Below, in pieces: positions 9,879 to 17,654 of a DNA stretch of 64,000 nt (its first letter is position 1; every line of letters begins with the position of its first letter). The stretch is from positions 62,135-126,134 of the forward strand of contig NZ_JSFK01000003.1 in the NCBI RefSeq assembly GCF_000783395.1, read 5' to 3'. The notes below the pieces were generated by a model. It did no database searches. It saw only the letters and a list, made by a program, of their open reading frames with translations, and had not been told where the DNA came from. The position numbers were made by a program, and so were the translations under genes. The stretch comes from Pseudomonas chlororaphis. GTDB taxonomy: Bacteria > Pseudomonadota > Gammaproteobacteria > Pseudomonadales > Pseudomonadaceae.

Positions 9879-11420
9879 ATGACGCAAGCCAATAACGCCG
9901 TGTACACCGATCTGAGTGTTGATGATCTGGTAAAAGAAGCCCTGAACCGCGGTGAGGGCGAGCTTGCCGATACCGGCGCTCTGGTTGTTCGTACTGGTCA
10001 CCGCACCGGTCGTTCGCCTGTTGACCGTTTCATCGTTGAAGAGCCTTCCACCCAGGCCGCCATCGCCTGGGGCCCGATCAACCGCAAGTTCCCGGCCGAC
10101 AAGTTCGATGCGCTGTGGGCTCGCGTAGAAGCATTCAACAACGCGCAAGAGCACTTTGTGTCCCACGTGCATGTAGGCGCGGCGGAAGATCACTACCTGG
10201 CCGTGAAAATGACCACCCAGACTGCCTGGCAGAATCTGTTCGGTCGTTGCCTGTTCATCAACCCGGCCCAGTACAACCCGGCCGGTCGTGAAGAGTGGCA
10301 AGTGCTCAACGTCGCCAACTTCGAGTGCGTGCCTGAGCGTGACGGCACCAACTCCGACGGTTGCGTGATCCTCAACTTCGCACAGAAGAAAGTGCTGATC
10401 GCTGGCATGCGTTACGCCGGTGAGATGAAGAAAGCCATGTTCTCCGTGCAGAACTTCCTGCTGCCGGCCGCTGACGTGCTGCCAATGCACTGCGCTGCCA
10501 ACATCGGCGAAGAAGGCGACGTGACCCTGTTCTTCGGTCTGTCGGGCACCGGTAAAACCACCCTGTCGGCCGATGAAAGCCGTTACCTGATCGGTGACGA
10601 CGAACACGGCTGGGGCGAAGGCGTGGTGTTCAACATCGAAGGCGGTTGCTATGCCAAGTGCATCGACCTCTCCGAGAAGAACGAGCCGGTGATCTGGAAA
10701 GCCATCAAGCACGGCGCTGTGCTGGAAAACGTCGTGATCGACGACGCCAAGCACGCCGACTATGCCGATGTCAGCCTGACCCAGAACAGCCGCGCCGCGT
10801 ACCCGCTGGAGCACGTTGCCAAGCGTTCCGAGCACAACCTCGGTGGCGAGCCAAACGCGGTGATCTTCCTGACCTGCGACCTGACCGGCGTACTGCCGCC
10901 AGTGTCGATCCTCAACGAAGAACAAGCGGCCTACCACTTCCTGTCCGGCTACACCGCTTTGGTGGGCTCGACTGAAATGGGTTCGGGCAGCGGCATCAAG
11001 TCGACTTTCTCCACCTGCTTCGGCGCACCGTTCTTCCCGCGCCCGGCTGGCGAGTACGCTGAGCTGCTGATCAAGCGCATCCGTGGTTTCGGCTCCAAGG
11101 TCTACCTGGTCAACACCGGCTGGACCGGCGGCGGCTACGGCGTCGGCAAACGCTTCAACATCCCGACCACCCGCGCGGTGATCGCGGCGATCCAGAGCGG
11201 CGCGCTGATCGGTGCAGCCACCGAACACCTCGACACCATCAACCTCGACGTGCCACTGGCCGTACCGGGCGTTGAAACCAACCTGCTCAACCCACGCAAC
11301 ACCTGGGCTGACAAGGCTGCGTACGACGAGGCTGCGAAAGCACTGGCCGGTCTGTTCATCGAGAACTTCAAGAAGTTCGAAGTGAGCGACGCGATCAAGG
11401 CTGCAGGGCCGAAGTTGTAA
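9879..11420 (+). CDS. pckA: Phosphoenolpyruvate carboxykinase (ATP)
   Basis: Catalyses oxaloacetate + ATP to PEP + CO2 + ADP, the first committed step of gluconeogenesis. The 513-aa product starts [17 protein letters not shown]. Motifs are complete: [14 protein letters not shown] for substrate binding, the kinase P-loop [14 protein letters not shown], the metal site [20 protein letters not shown] and [14 protein letters not shown] near the end. I reject the 36 extra upstream codons because similarity starts at the chosen ATG. An intrinsic terminator follows 24 bases after the stop. Confidence 0.98.
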   Translation: MTQANNAVYTDLSVDDLVKEALNRGEGELADTGALVVRTGHRTGRSPVDRFIVEEPSTQAAIAWGPINRKFPADKFDALWARVEAFNNAQEHFVSHVHVGAAEDHYLAVKMTTQTAWQNLFGRCLFINPAQYNPAGREEWQVLNVANFECVPERDGTNSDGCVILNFAQKKVLIAGMRYAGEMKKAMFSVQNFLLPAADVLPMHCAANIGEEGDVTLFFGLSGTGKTTLSADESRYLIGDDEHGWGEGVVFNIEGGCYAKCIDLSEKNEPVIWKAIKHGAVLENVVIDDAKHADYADVSLTQNSRAAYPLEHVAKRSEHNLGGEPNAVIFLTCDLTGVLPPVSILNEEQAAYHFLSGYTALVGSTEMGSGSGIKSTFSTCFGAPFFPRPAGEYAELLIKRIRGFGSKVYLVNTGWTGGGYGVGKRFNIPTTRAVIAAIQSGALIGAATEHLDTINLDVPLAVPGVETNLLNPRNTWADKAAYDEAAKALAGLFIENFKKFEVSDAIKAAGPKL

Positions 11421-11443
11421 GATTGGTTTGTAGCGAATGAAAA

Positions 11444-11468
11444 AGCCGCCTTTTGAGGCGGCTTTTTT
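11444..11468 (+). terminator. Intrinsic terminator of pckA
   Basis: AGCCGCCT and AGGCGGCT pair across a TTTG loop and are followed by a run of T. It ends the pckA transcript. Confidence 0.9.
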
Positions 11469-11524
11469 GTGGGTAACTGATCCTGAGCCAAAGGCTGACT
11501 GCCATTATTCCCGCAGAATGCTGC

Positions 11525-11812
11525 TCAATCAGCCAACGCATTCAGTACATGAACTGGATCATTATGGATGGCCTTGAGTAATGCTTTAGCTGGCCCGGTT
11601 GGTACCCGACGACCTTGCTCCCAATTACGCAAAGTTCCGAGTTGGACATCGATTAACGCCGCGAACTTTGCTTGTGTCATTCCGGTGGCTTTACGAATTT
11701 CTTTGACCTGTAATGCATCAACATAAAATTCGCGGGAGGGTTTTCTTTCACCCCGCAGAATTTCATCCATCTCCTGCACGCTCTCCATCAGCTCATCAAA
11801 AAACTTGCTCAT
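11525..11812 (-). CDS. XRE-family antitoxin (HigA/NadS type)
   Basis: A 95-aa antitoxin of a type II toxin-antitoxin pair. The N-terminal SKFFDELMESVQEMDEILRGE..PSREF stretch and the helix-turn-helix VKEIRKATGMTQAKFAALIDVQLGTLRNWEQGRRVPTG are characteristic of NadS/HigA proteins, which neutralise RelE/HigB toxins and repress their own promoter. It overlaps the toxin gene by four bases, toxin first. GGAG lies six bases before the ATG. Confidence 0.92.
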   Translation of the reverse strand: MSKFFDELMESVQEMDEILRGERKPSREFYVDALQVKEIRKATGMTQAKFAALIDVQLGTLRNWEQGRRVPTGPAKALLKAIHNDPVHVLNALAD

Positions 11813-12129
11813 GGTTGTCTCCAGTTTCCGATCATGGCTTTCAAAGCTTTCCGTTCATCATGGGTCAGATCGTGTTGTTCATTTTTTGGGTAAATCATCA
11901 ACAAAGCGATCTGGGACGCCGAGACAAAGTGGTAGTAGATCACCCGGGCGCCACCGCGTTTGCCGTGACCCTTGGAGGCTACTCGAGCTTTACGAACCCC
12001 CCCTGCCCCTTCGATTACATCGCCGATAGACAGGTTCACAACTAGCTGCTTTTGAAAGGCTGCATAGGTGTCGTCGTCCAGAAACTCGATTACTCGGCGG
12101 GTGAAGACTGAAGTCTCAATAAAAATCAT
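11809..12129 (-). CDS. RelE/HigB-type toxin
   Basis: A toxin of about 106 aa, probably a ribosome-dependent mRNA endonuclease of the RelE/HigB superfamily. Recognisable parts are FTRRVIEFLDDDTYAAFQKQL, GDVIEGAGGVRKAR, GKRGGARVIYYH and LLMIYPKNEQHDLTHDERKALK; the basic residues in GKRGGARV and the K in YPKNE are typical of this group. I start it at the ATG two codons inside an in-frame TTG. The upstream region to the next gene is about 110 bases and should hold the autoregulated promoter. Confidence 0.92.
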   Translation of the reverse strand: MIFIETSVFTRRVIEFLDDDTYAAFQKQLVVNLSIGDVIEGAGGVRKARVASKGHGKRGGARVIYYHFVSASQIALLMIYPKNEQHDLTHDERKALKAMIGNWRQP

Positions 12130-12239
12130 CGTCAATGTACGCCAGTGACTTACTTCGAGGCAACGCTGAAGTGTTTGAAAAGGATGACTGGTTTCTGATC
12201 GCTCTCACTTAAGAATGAGAGCGATCTGTCCACGCAGCC

Positions 12240-12539
12240 TTAGGCCGGAGCTTTCCAATTGAGCATTCGCTGCTGCGCAACCTGCAGCAGGTCACAGCCA
12301 TCCTGCGTCAGCAGATAGAGGGCGTGGGTGATGTGGGGGATGTCTTCGACGTCGGCTTGTCTGAAGTTGAGGCAGTAAAGGGTGCGTAGAAGGTCGCTTG
12401 AAGCGCGCAGGCGCTGGACGGCGCATTCGAGGATGTCTTGTGGGTTGGCCGTTGTGTCGATGATCAGGGGCTTGGTGTCGGTGAGGTTTGATTCGAGTGG
12501 GCGGTAGCGATCGGTGGTGAATTGATTCCATGTTTTCAT
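12240..12539 (-). CDS. Small protein, paralogue of the one at 14325-14600
   Basis: A 99-aa protein of unknown function, without signal peptide or membrane segment. The block RLRASSDLLRTLYCLNFRQADVEDIPHI and HALYLLTQDGCDLLQVAQQ is closely matched by a second gene about 1.8 kb away, so the two are paralogues. It looks mainly helical, with two Cys shared by the pair. The ATG (MKTWNQF) has GAGG eight bases upstream; a longer frame to about 12665 has no good start. I do not recognise the family. Confidence 0.75.
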   Translation of the reverse strand: MKTWNQFTTDRYRPLESNLTDTKPLIIDTTANPQDILECAVQRLRASSDLLRTLYCLNFRQADVEDIPHITHALYLLTQDGCDLLQVAQQRMLNWKAPA

Positions 12540-12857
12540 TTTTTGATCCTCATATGCTTCAGGTGAAGCCACCACATCGTGACCAAGCGACAGGAGGCGA
12601 CTGTGTTCGGGTTGGTCAACCGGTGAGGATCGTGCACATACCCGGCACACCCGAAGGTGTCCCAAACACAGTCACCATAAGCTGCAGGCAAATGAGTGCA
12701 GGCAGCATACAGCGCATGCGTATACACGATCCAATCGGGTGACCAAGCCCGAGCCGCTGATTTGGCAGCGACAGTCACGACTATAGAGACGAGCTACACG
12801 ACGGCGATAGAAGACAAGGAGTCTGTCCTTGTAGGAACAGGACGTAGATTCAATAGG
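12540..12857. other. Non-coding stretch between two small genes
   Basis: About 318 bases with no open frame I believe. A perfect 7-base inverted repeat (ACAAGGA-gtctg-TCCTTGT, 12814-12832) lies just behind the stop of the 12858-13040 gene and could act as a weak terminator or mRNA stabiliser. Confidence 0.45.
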
Positions 12858-13040
12858 TCATTGCTGACAATCCTTCAGACGTCTTAAACGAGCGCGTTTA
12901 TCTGCCATCAGTTTCCTGCTTACTTCATCGGAAATGCTTGGCCGAGGATCATCAATGCTGGCTTGGACCTGCCTGATGAACCATGCCTCGTAGGTTTCCT
13001 CGTCGCTAGCCTGCTCCGATTCATCGCTCGTACTGTTCAT
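12858..13040 (-). CDS. StbD-like stability determinant / orphan antitoxin-like protein
   Basis: A 60-aa protein. The block YEAWFIRQVQASIDDPRPSISDEV matches, from memory, the consensus of plasmid 'stability determinant' and RelB/ParD-like antitoxins (WFR.KVQ.SL.DPRP..). No RelE/ParE toxin gene is adjacent: upstream on the same strand, 47 bases away, is the serine hydrolase, and downstream is non-coding. It has a good ribosome-binding site (GAAGGAAA). It may be an orphan antitoxin or may have been recruited by the hydrolase; the second idea is inference only. Confidence 0.7.
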   Translation of the reverse strand: MNSTSDESEQASDEETYEAWFIRQVQASIDDPRPSISDEVSRKLMADKRARLRRLKDCQQ

Positions 13041-13087
13041 CGTTCTATTTCCTTCTTGGTTAAAAACCTATCGGTCGCCGCTCCGTT

Positions 13088-14230
13088 TCAACCAATAACC
13101 CGATACGCCGCCGCATCCAGCACACTGGTCGTCAGCCCCGTCGCAGGGGTATAAATCGAACCCTTCACCGCCGAGAACGGCACTCCTTTGCTGCCGAGCG
13201 AAACATAGCGCTCACCTTTATCCAGTTCGGTGAAGTAGGTGTAGGAAATGCTGTGCATCTGCTTGTAGCGCGCTTCGTCGGCGACGATGGCGCCCGTCAG
13301 GCGCAGCAGATCTGTTTCGCTCAGGTTCAGGGTTTTGTTCAGTTGTACGCCCCAGCGCTTGAGGCAGGTTTCGGCGAGGTGGCGGACGATGCGGCCAGGT
13401 TCGACCAGCGTTTTCAGGTCTCCGCTGCTGGTGGGTACGCCGCCGGCGGCGGTGGCGTTACCGGCCATGGTCGCGTGGCGGCCGGCCATCGGGTAGACGC
13501 AGGTTTTAGTGCCGGTGACGGTTTGTGGAATGACGCAGCTGAACCCTTTGGAGCGTTCATCGCGGGCATAGAAGGCGACATATTCTTTGACGTTGGCGCC
13601 GAGTTTGACGCGTTGATCCTGGAAGTTGCCGATTCCCGGGACTGGATCAAGGGCGAATATATTAACCGGGATATTGTTAAGTTGAGGATCATTTAACATC
13701 GCATTGGCCAGCATATGGCAACTTATTCCACCTCGACTCCAGCCCACCAGATTGACCTGGGTGGGAATAACGCCGTCCTTGCGAAACGTTTTGATGATCT
13801 GCTCCTGTAACTTCTGCTGGGTCACACTACGATCACCGTAGTTATATTTGCGCCAGAACCACGAACCTTCGACCTTCACATCCTCAATAGGAATCCCGGC
13901 GGCTTTAAGGCGGTTGTATTCGGCCTCGGTAAGTTGCTCTCGCTGCCAGTCGCATTTGCCCTTGATGACATTGACGGCATGCGCCACGTTTTCTTCCCAG
14001 CCTTTGCCGAACAGCGTGCCGGTGAGGCCGTACTCCTTGGTCTTGGTGAACAGGTCATCGGCTTGCAGGTTGCCGCTGCCGGGGCCGTCGACGACGATCC
14101 ATTCGGCGAACTCACGGCCGGTATGGTTGGCAGCCAGTGTTGAAACCAGTTCGCCATCCCAGAAGTTCTCATGGGCGGTATCAAACTTGTTGGAGCCAGT
14201 GCCGCAAAAAAATATAGTTAGAACGGTCAT
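13088..14230 (-). CDS. DUF2235/DUF5621-like alpha/beta hydrolase (predicted lipase)
   Basis: A 380-aa predicted serine hydrolase. It opens with TVLTIFFCGTGSN, like the FDGTGN motif of DUF2235 phospholipases, and carries a nucleophile elbow VNLVGWSRGGIS with S165. D195 in IFALDPVPG and H251 in MAGRHATMAG are plausible remaining triad members. No signal peptide is visible. Enzymes of this superfamily include type VI secretion lipase effectors, but no vgrG, PAAR or Tle chaperone gene is nearby. The ATG has GAG about ten bases upstream. The StbD-like gene follows after 47 bases. Substrate and export are unknown. Confidence 0.8.
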   Translation of the reverse strand: MTVLTIFFCGTGSNKFDTAHENFWDGELVSTLAANHTGREFAEWIVVDGPGSGNLQADDLFTKTKEYGLTGTLFGKGWEENVAHAVNVIKGKCDWQREQLTEAEYNRLKAAGIPIEDVKVEGSWFWRKYNYGDRSVTQQKLQEQIIKTFRKDGVIPTQVNLVGWSRGGISCHMLANAMLNDPQLNNIPVNIFALDPVPGIGNFQDQRVKLGANVKEYVAFYARDERSKGFSCVIPQTVTGTKTCVYPMAGRHATMAGNATAAGGVPTSSGDLKTLVEPGRIVRHLAETCLKRWGVQLNKTLNLSETDLLRLTGAIVADEARYKQMHSISYTYFTELDKGERYVSLGSKGVPFSAVKGSIYTPATGLTTSVLDAAAYRVIG

Positions 14231-14324
14231 GGTGTTGCTCTCGTTTAGTTGTAAGAGCGAACAAGTTAGTGTCAGTTGCGTGTATAAATAAAGCGTGGTG
14301 GTGTTTCCGCATTTGTAATGCGGC

Positions 14325-14600
14325 TTAGTTGTATGTTGTTTGCGGTGGTTTCTGTTTGGCAACTTCAAGCAAGTCACAACCATCCTGCACCAACAAATAA
14401 AGTGCATTGACGATGTTGGGAATATCTTTGACGTCAGCCTGTTTGAAACATAAGCAATAAAGCGTTTCCAGCAAATCACCGGCGGCGCGCAGGCGCTGAT
14501 CGGCGGCATTGATCAGGTCAGTCTGGCTGGAGTGGCTGTCGATAAGCAGTACCGGCTTTTCGCTGTAGCAAGTCTTGAGGGGGCGATAGCGATTGATCAT
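14325..14600 (-). CDS. Small protein, paralogue of the one at 12240-12539
   Basis: A 91-aa protein of unknown function. DQRLRAAGDLLETLYCLCFKQADVKDIPNI and ALYLLVQDGCDLLEVAKQ align with the protein at 12240-12539, including the spacing of YCL and the final DGCDLL. It lies 94 bases upstream of the hydrolase on the same strand, so the order is paralogue, hydrolase, StbD-like, paralogue. The start ATG lacks a strong ribosome-binding site, so the N terminus is uncertain. Confidence 0.7.
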   Translation of the reverse strand: MINRYRPLKTCYSEKPVLLIDSHSSQTDLINAADQRLRAAGDLLETLYCLCFKQADVKDIPNIVNALYLLVQDGCDLLEVAKQKPPQTTYN

Positions 14601-14903
14601 GGTGAGGCGTGTCCTGTTCGAAGGCGCTAGGGCGGGCCGGCTGAGTGTTTGCAGCCGCGCCGGCCACTATAGAAGGGCGTTTCGCGGTGGGACAAGACAG
14701 CCGCAATGGACAGTATTCGTAGGGGTTTTTCCGTGTTTTGAGGAAATGCCCTACGTGTTTTCGCAGTTTTTTCAGGCCAAAACCCTTAGGCGTAATAATT
14801 CCTACGTGATTGTCAGGCGATTCGCGGTAAACCGCTGTATCGTGCGCGCCAGAATCTGTAGGGCGTTTCCAAACGTCTGACACGCGCTTAAAGGGAATTA
14901 GGT
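14601..14903. promoter_or_regulatory. Divergent control region with repeated CCCTAC/GTAGGG half-sites
   Basis: About 303 bases between the divergent genes at 14325-14600 and 14904-15407. Four copies of a short motif are visible: GTAGGG at 14719-14724, CCCTAC at 14749-14754, CCTAC at 14801-14805 and GTAGGG at 14858-14863, arranged as two inverted pairs 30 and 57 bases apart. No open frame seems real. The pattern suggests binding sites for one regulator, not identified. Confidence 0.45.
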
Positions 14904-15407
14904 ATGCACTGGCTACGAATGGCCGCGATTTTATTGCTCGGGCTGGGCACTTGCCGTTTGGCGATGGCCTCGGACGTTGGCAATGCGTGGGTGCTGGATC
15001 GTCTCGATCGCACTGATTGGCCGGAAGCACTCATCAGCCAGGCGAGCATGGACACGGCGTCGCGCGGTGAAGTGTTGATGTTCGCCAAGGCTCTGTTGGC
15101 CAGCGAAGCACTGGATGAGGAAGGGCTGGAGCAGCGACTCGGTGTACCGCACGTGCAACTGAAGTCGGTTCGCCATGTGCGTGATGGTCTCTGGGATGGC
15201 TTGTTGAGCACCTATCGCAACGCCAGTCAGAACTGTGATGAACAGCCGTTCTGCCCGCGCGTGCGCAGTGTCGCTGATCTGCGTCAGTTGGCGGCAGCGT
15301 TCACTGGCGACATCAGCCCGGCCCATGCGCTGTGGGCGAGCAAGAGCCAAGGCGTGCATGAGCAAATGCTGAATGAGCAGTTGCGGGTGGCGGTGTTGCG
15401 TCCCTGA
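14904..15407 (+). CDS. Small exported protein of unknown function
   Basis: A 167-aa protein with a clear signal peptide (MHWLRMAAILLLGLGTCRLAMA, cleavage expected near residue 22). The mature part is mostly helical and has two cysteines in NCDEQPFCPRVRSV that could form a disulfide in the periplasm. I do not recognise the family. AAAGGGA lies about eleven bases before the ATG. It is divergent from the small gene at 14325 and the region between carries repeated CCCTAC/GTAGGG motifs. Confidence 0.75.
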   Translation: MHWLRMAAILLLGLGTCRLAMASDVGNAWVLDRLDRTDWPEALISQASMDTASRGEVLMFAKALLASEALDEEGLEQRLGVPHVQLKSVRHVRDGLWDGLLSTYRNASQNCDEQPFCPRVRSVADLRQLAAAFTGDISPAHALWASKSQGVHEQMLNEQLRVAVLRP

Positions 15408-15439
15408 ACTTCAGGATTTTGCGTTGTTCTGACCGGCCT

Positions 15440-15467
15440 CTTCGCGAGCAGGCTCGCTCCCACAGGG
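15440..15467. repeat. Single REP-type element (GCGAGCAGGCTCGCTCCCACA)
   Basis: One arm of the TGTGGGAGCGAGCCTGCTCGCGA family, alone in the gap between the small exported protein and recQ. Confidence 0.7.
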
Positions 15468-15587
15468 ACCGTGGCGTTCAAGTAATCGCTGTATCATTCC
15501 GAATCGATTTGGCCCCGACCTTTTCTCGACTCGCTGCGATCGCCCGCTAGGCTGTTGGCATGGCAGCAGTCAATGGAGTGACAGCGA

Positions 15588-17522
15588 ATGCACAACACCC
15601 TGGAACAGGTTTTTGGTTTTCCACAGTTTCGACCCGGTCAAGAAACCGCGATCAGTGCGGTACTGGCCGGGCGCTCGGCGGCGGCGATTTTCCCCACCGG
15701 TTCCGGCAAGTCGATTTGTTATCAATTGCCGGCGCTGATGCTGCCACACCTGACGTTGGTGGTGTCGCCATTATTGGCGCTGATGCAGGATCAACTGGCC
15801 TTTCTGCAGCGTCACGGGATCTCGGCCGGCAGCATCGATTCGGCGCAGAGTCGCGATGATGCCAATGACGTGATGGCTCGCGCCCGTTCGGGTGAATTGA
15901 AAATTTTGATGATCTCGGTGGAGCGCTTGAAGAACGAGCGCTTCCGCAACTTTCTGCAGCAGGTGCCGATCTCGCTGCTGGTGGTGGACGAGGCGCATTG
16001 CATCTCGGAATGGGGCCACAATTTCCGCCCCGACTACCTGAAGCTGCCGGACTACCAGCGCCAGTTCAGCATCCCGCAAACTTTGCTGCTGACAGCCACC
16101 GCAACGCCGAAAGTCATCGCCGACATGCAGGCCAAATTCGCTATCGCCGCTGACGATGTGGTGACCACCGGCTTCTATCGGCCCAACCTCAATCTGCTGG
16201 TCGAACCGGTACGTGGCCAGGACAAGCGCCGGCGTCTGGTGGAATGGATGACCGAGCGTGCGGGGCAACCGAGCATCGTCTACGTGACCTTGCAGAAAAC
16301 CGCCGAACATATCGCCGAACACCTTGAGCGCAACGGCATTCAGGCCGAGGCGTATCACGCCGGTTTAGCCCACGACAAACGCGAAGCGATCCAGAAACGT
16401 TTCATGGCCGGGCAGTCCAATTGCATCGTCGCGACCATCGCTTTCGGCATGGGCATCGACAAAAGTGACATCCGCAATGTCGTGCACTTTGACCTGCCGA
16501 AATCCATCGAAAACTACAGTCAGGAAATCGGCCGTGCCGGGCGTGACGGGCAGCCGTCGGACTGCCTGGTATTGGCCAATCGCGACAGCCTCAACGTGCT
16601 GGAAAACTTCGTCTACGGCGATACGCCGGAGCGTGACGGCATTCGCTACGTGCTTGACGAGTTGAAAGCTTCGGTGCCGGAAGGGCAGTGGGAGTTTCTG
16701 CTCGGGCCCCTGGCGGATCAGAGCAACATTCGCGCACTGCCGTTGAAGACCTTGCTGGTACAGCTGGAACTGCGCGGTTTGATCGCGCCGCGCTACGCCT
16801 ACTACGCCGAATACCGTTTCAAATACCTGCTGGAACCGGAAGCGCTGCTTGAGCGTTTTGAAGGTGAGCGCAGGGATTTCGTCGCTGCAATTATTCAGAC
16901 CTCGGCTCGCGCACGTACTTGGGCCACGGTGAACTTCGAGGCGATGTACTCGCAGTATTCCGCTGAGCGCAATCGTGTGGTGAAGGCGCTGGATTATTTT
17001 CAGGAAAAGGGCTGGGTCGAGCTGGAAAGCAAGCAGATGACCGAAGTCTACAGCCTGCTGAATAGTGACTTTGACAGCGATGCCCTGAGCGCTGAGCTGC
17101 ATGACTATTTCACCCGACACGAGCAGGCCGAAGTGGCGCGCATCCACGCGATGCTTGAAGTGTTCGCCAGCGAGCGCTGCCTGGGCTATCGCCTGGCCGA
17201 GTATTTCGGGGATCGCAATGCACCTCAGCAGTGTGGGCATTGTTCGGTGTGTCACGGGCAGGTTGCGCGGTTGCCGGCACCACCGGAGTTGCCAGCGCTT
17301 GTGGATAAAAACTTTGCGGCGCTGTGCGGTGATTTTATCCACAGGCATGAGCAGCACACCGGTGTTATCCCGACGGCGGAGCGGCTGACGCGGTTCTTGT
17401 GCGGCATCAGCGTGCCGTTGTTCACCAAGCTCAAGGCGCGGGGGATTCCCGGGTTTGCTGCGTTGGAAGAGTATCCCTACGGCGAAGTCCGGAACTGGGC
17501 TGATGATCATTTGCTCGGTTAA
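15588..17522 (+). CDS. recQ: RecQ-family ATP-dependent DNA helicase
   Basis: A 3'-5' superfamily 2 DNA helicase acting in recombination and replication repair. The 644-aa product has the RecQ N-terminal motif FGFPQFRPGQETAI, Walker A IFPTGSGKSICYQ, DEAH box VVDEAHCISEWGHNFRPDY, motif VI SQEIGRAGRDG and the C-terminal zinc-binding cluster RCLGYRLAEYFG..CGHCSVCHG. A short winged-helix region precedes the zinc site. I see no clear HRDC domain at the C terminus, so this may be the shorter RecQ type and not the classical E. coli orthologue. Confidence 0.93.
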   Translation: MHNTLEQVFGFPQFRPGQETAISAVLAGRSAAAIFPTGSGKSICYQLPALMLPHLTLVVSPLLALMQDQLAFLQRHGISAGSIDSAQSRDDANDVMARARSGELKILMISVERLKNERFRNFLQQVPISLLVVDEAHCISEWGHNFRPDYLKLPDYQRQFSIPQTLLLTATATPKVIADMQAKFAIAADDVVTTGFYRPNLNLLVEPVRGQDKRRRLVEWMTERAGQPSIVYVTLQKTAEHIAEHLERNGIQAEAYHAGLAHDKREAIQKRFMAGQSNCIVATIAFGMGIDKSDIRNVVHFDLPKSIENYSQEIGRAGRDGQPSDCLVLANRDSLNVLENFVYGDTPERDGIRYVLDELKASVPEGQWEFLLGPLADQSNIRALPLKTLLVQLELRGLIAPRYAYYAEYRFKYLLEPEALLERFEGERRDFVAAIIQTSARARTWATVNFEAMYSQYSAERNRVVKALDYFQEKGWVELESKQMTEVYSLLNSDFDSDALSAELHDYFTRHEQAEVARIHAMLEVFASERCLGYRLAEYFGDRNAPQQCGHCSVCHGQVARLPAPPELPALVDKNFAALCGDFIHRHEQHTGVIPTAERLTRFLCGISVPLFTKLKARGIPGFAALEEYPYGEVRNWADDHLLG

Positions 17523-17654
17523 ATATAAATCCTGTGGGAATCAGGGCATCTGTATCCATCCGCTGAATGTCGATCATCACGGTAATAAACTTCAAAAACC
17601 GTCGTTGGCTGACTATGGTGAGACCAGTCTTTGGATCGCCAACAAGAGAACAAC

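Noticed and set aside
9831-11228. A 465-codon minus-strand frame antisense to pckA
   Set aside because: Complete coverage by the well-conserved pckA frame, low-complexity composition and no start signal.
12536-12778. Minus-strand frame of 80 codons upstream of the small gene at 12240
   Set aside because: Cys- and His-rich translation without a ribosome-binding site or conserved look; it overlaps the probable leader of the real gene.
13088-14230. Calling the hydrolase a type VI secretion effector (Tle)
   Set aside because: The GxSxG and N-terminal motif fit the superfamily, but no vgrG, PAAR, chaperone or other secretion gene is in the window.
17300-17343. Two DnaA-box-like TGTGGATAA/TTATCCACA sequences inside recQ
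   Set aside because: The same 9-mers recur in other coding regions here (aguA, the methyltransferase) as ordinary codons; there is no AT-rich unwinding region, so no origin.
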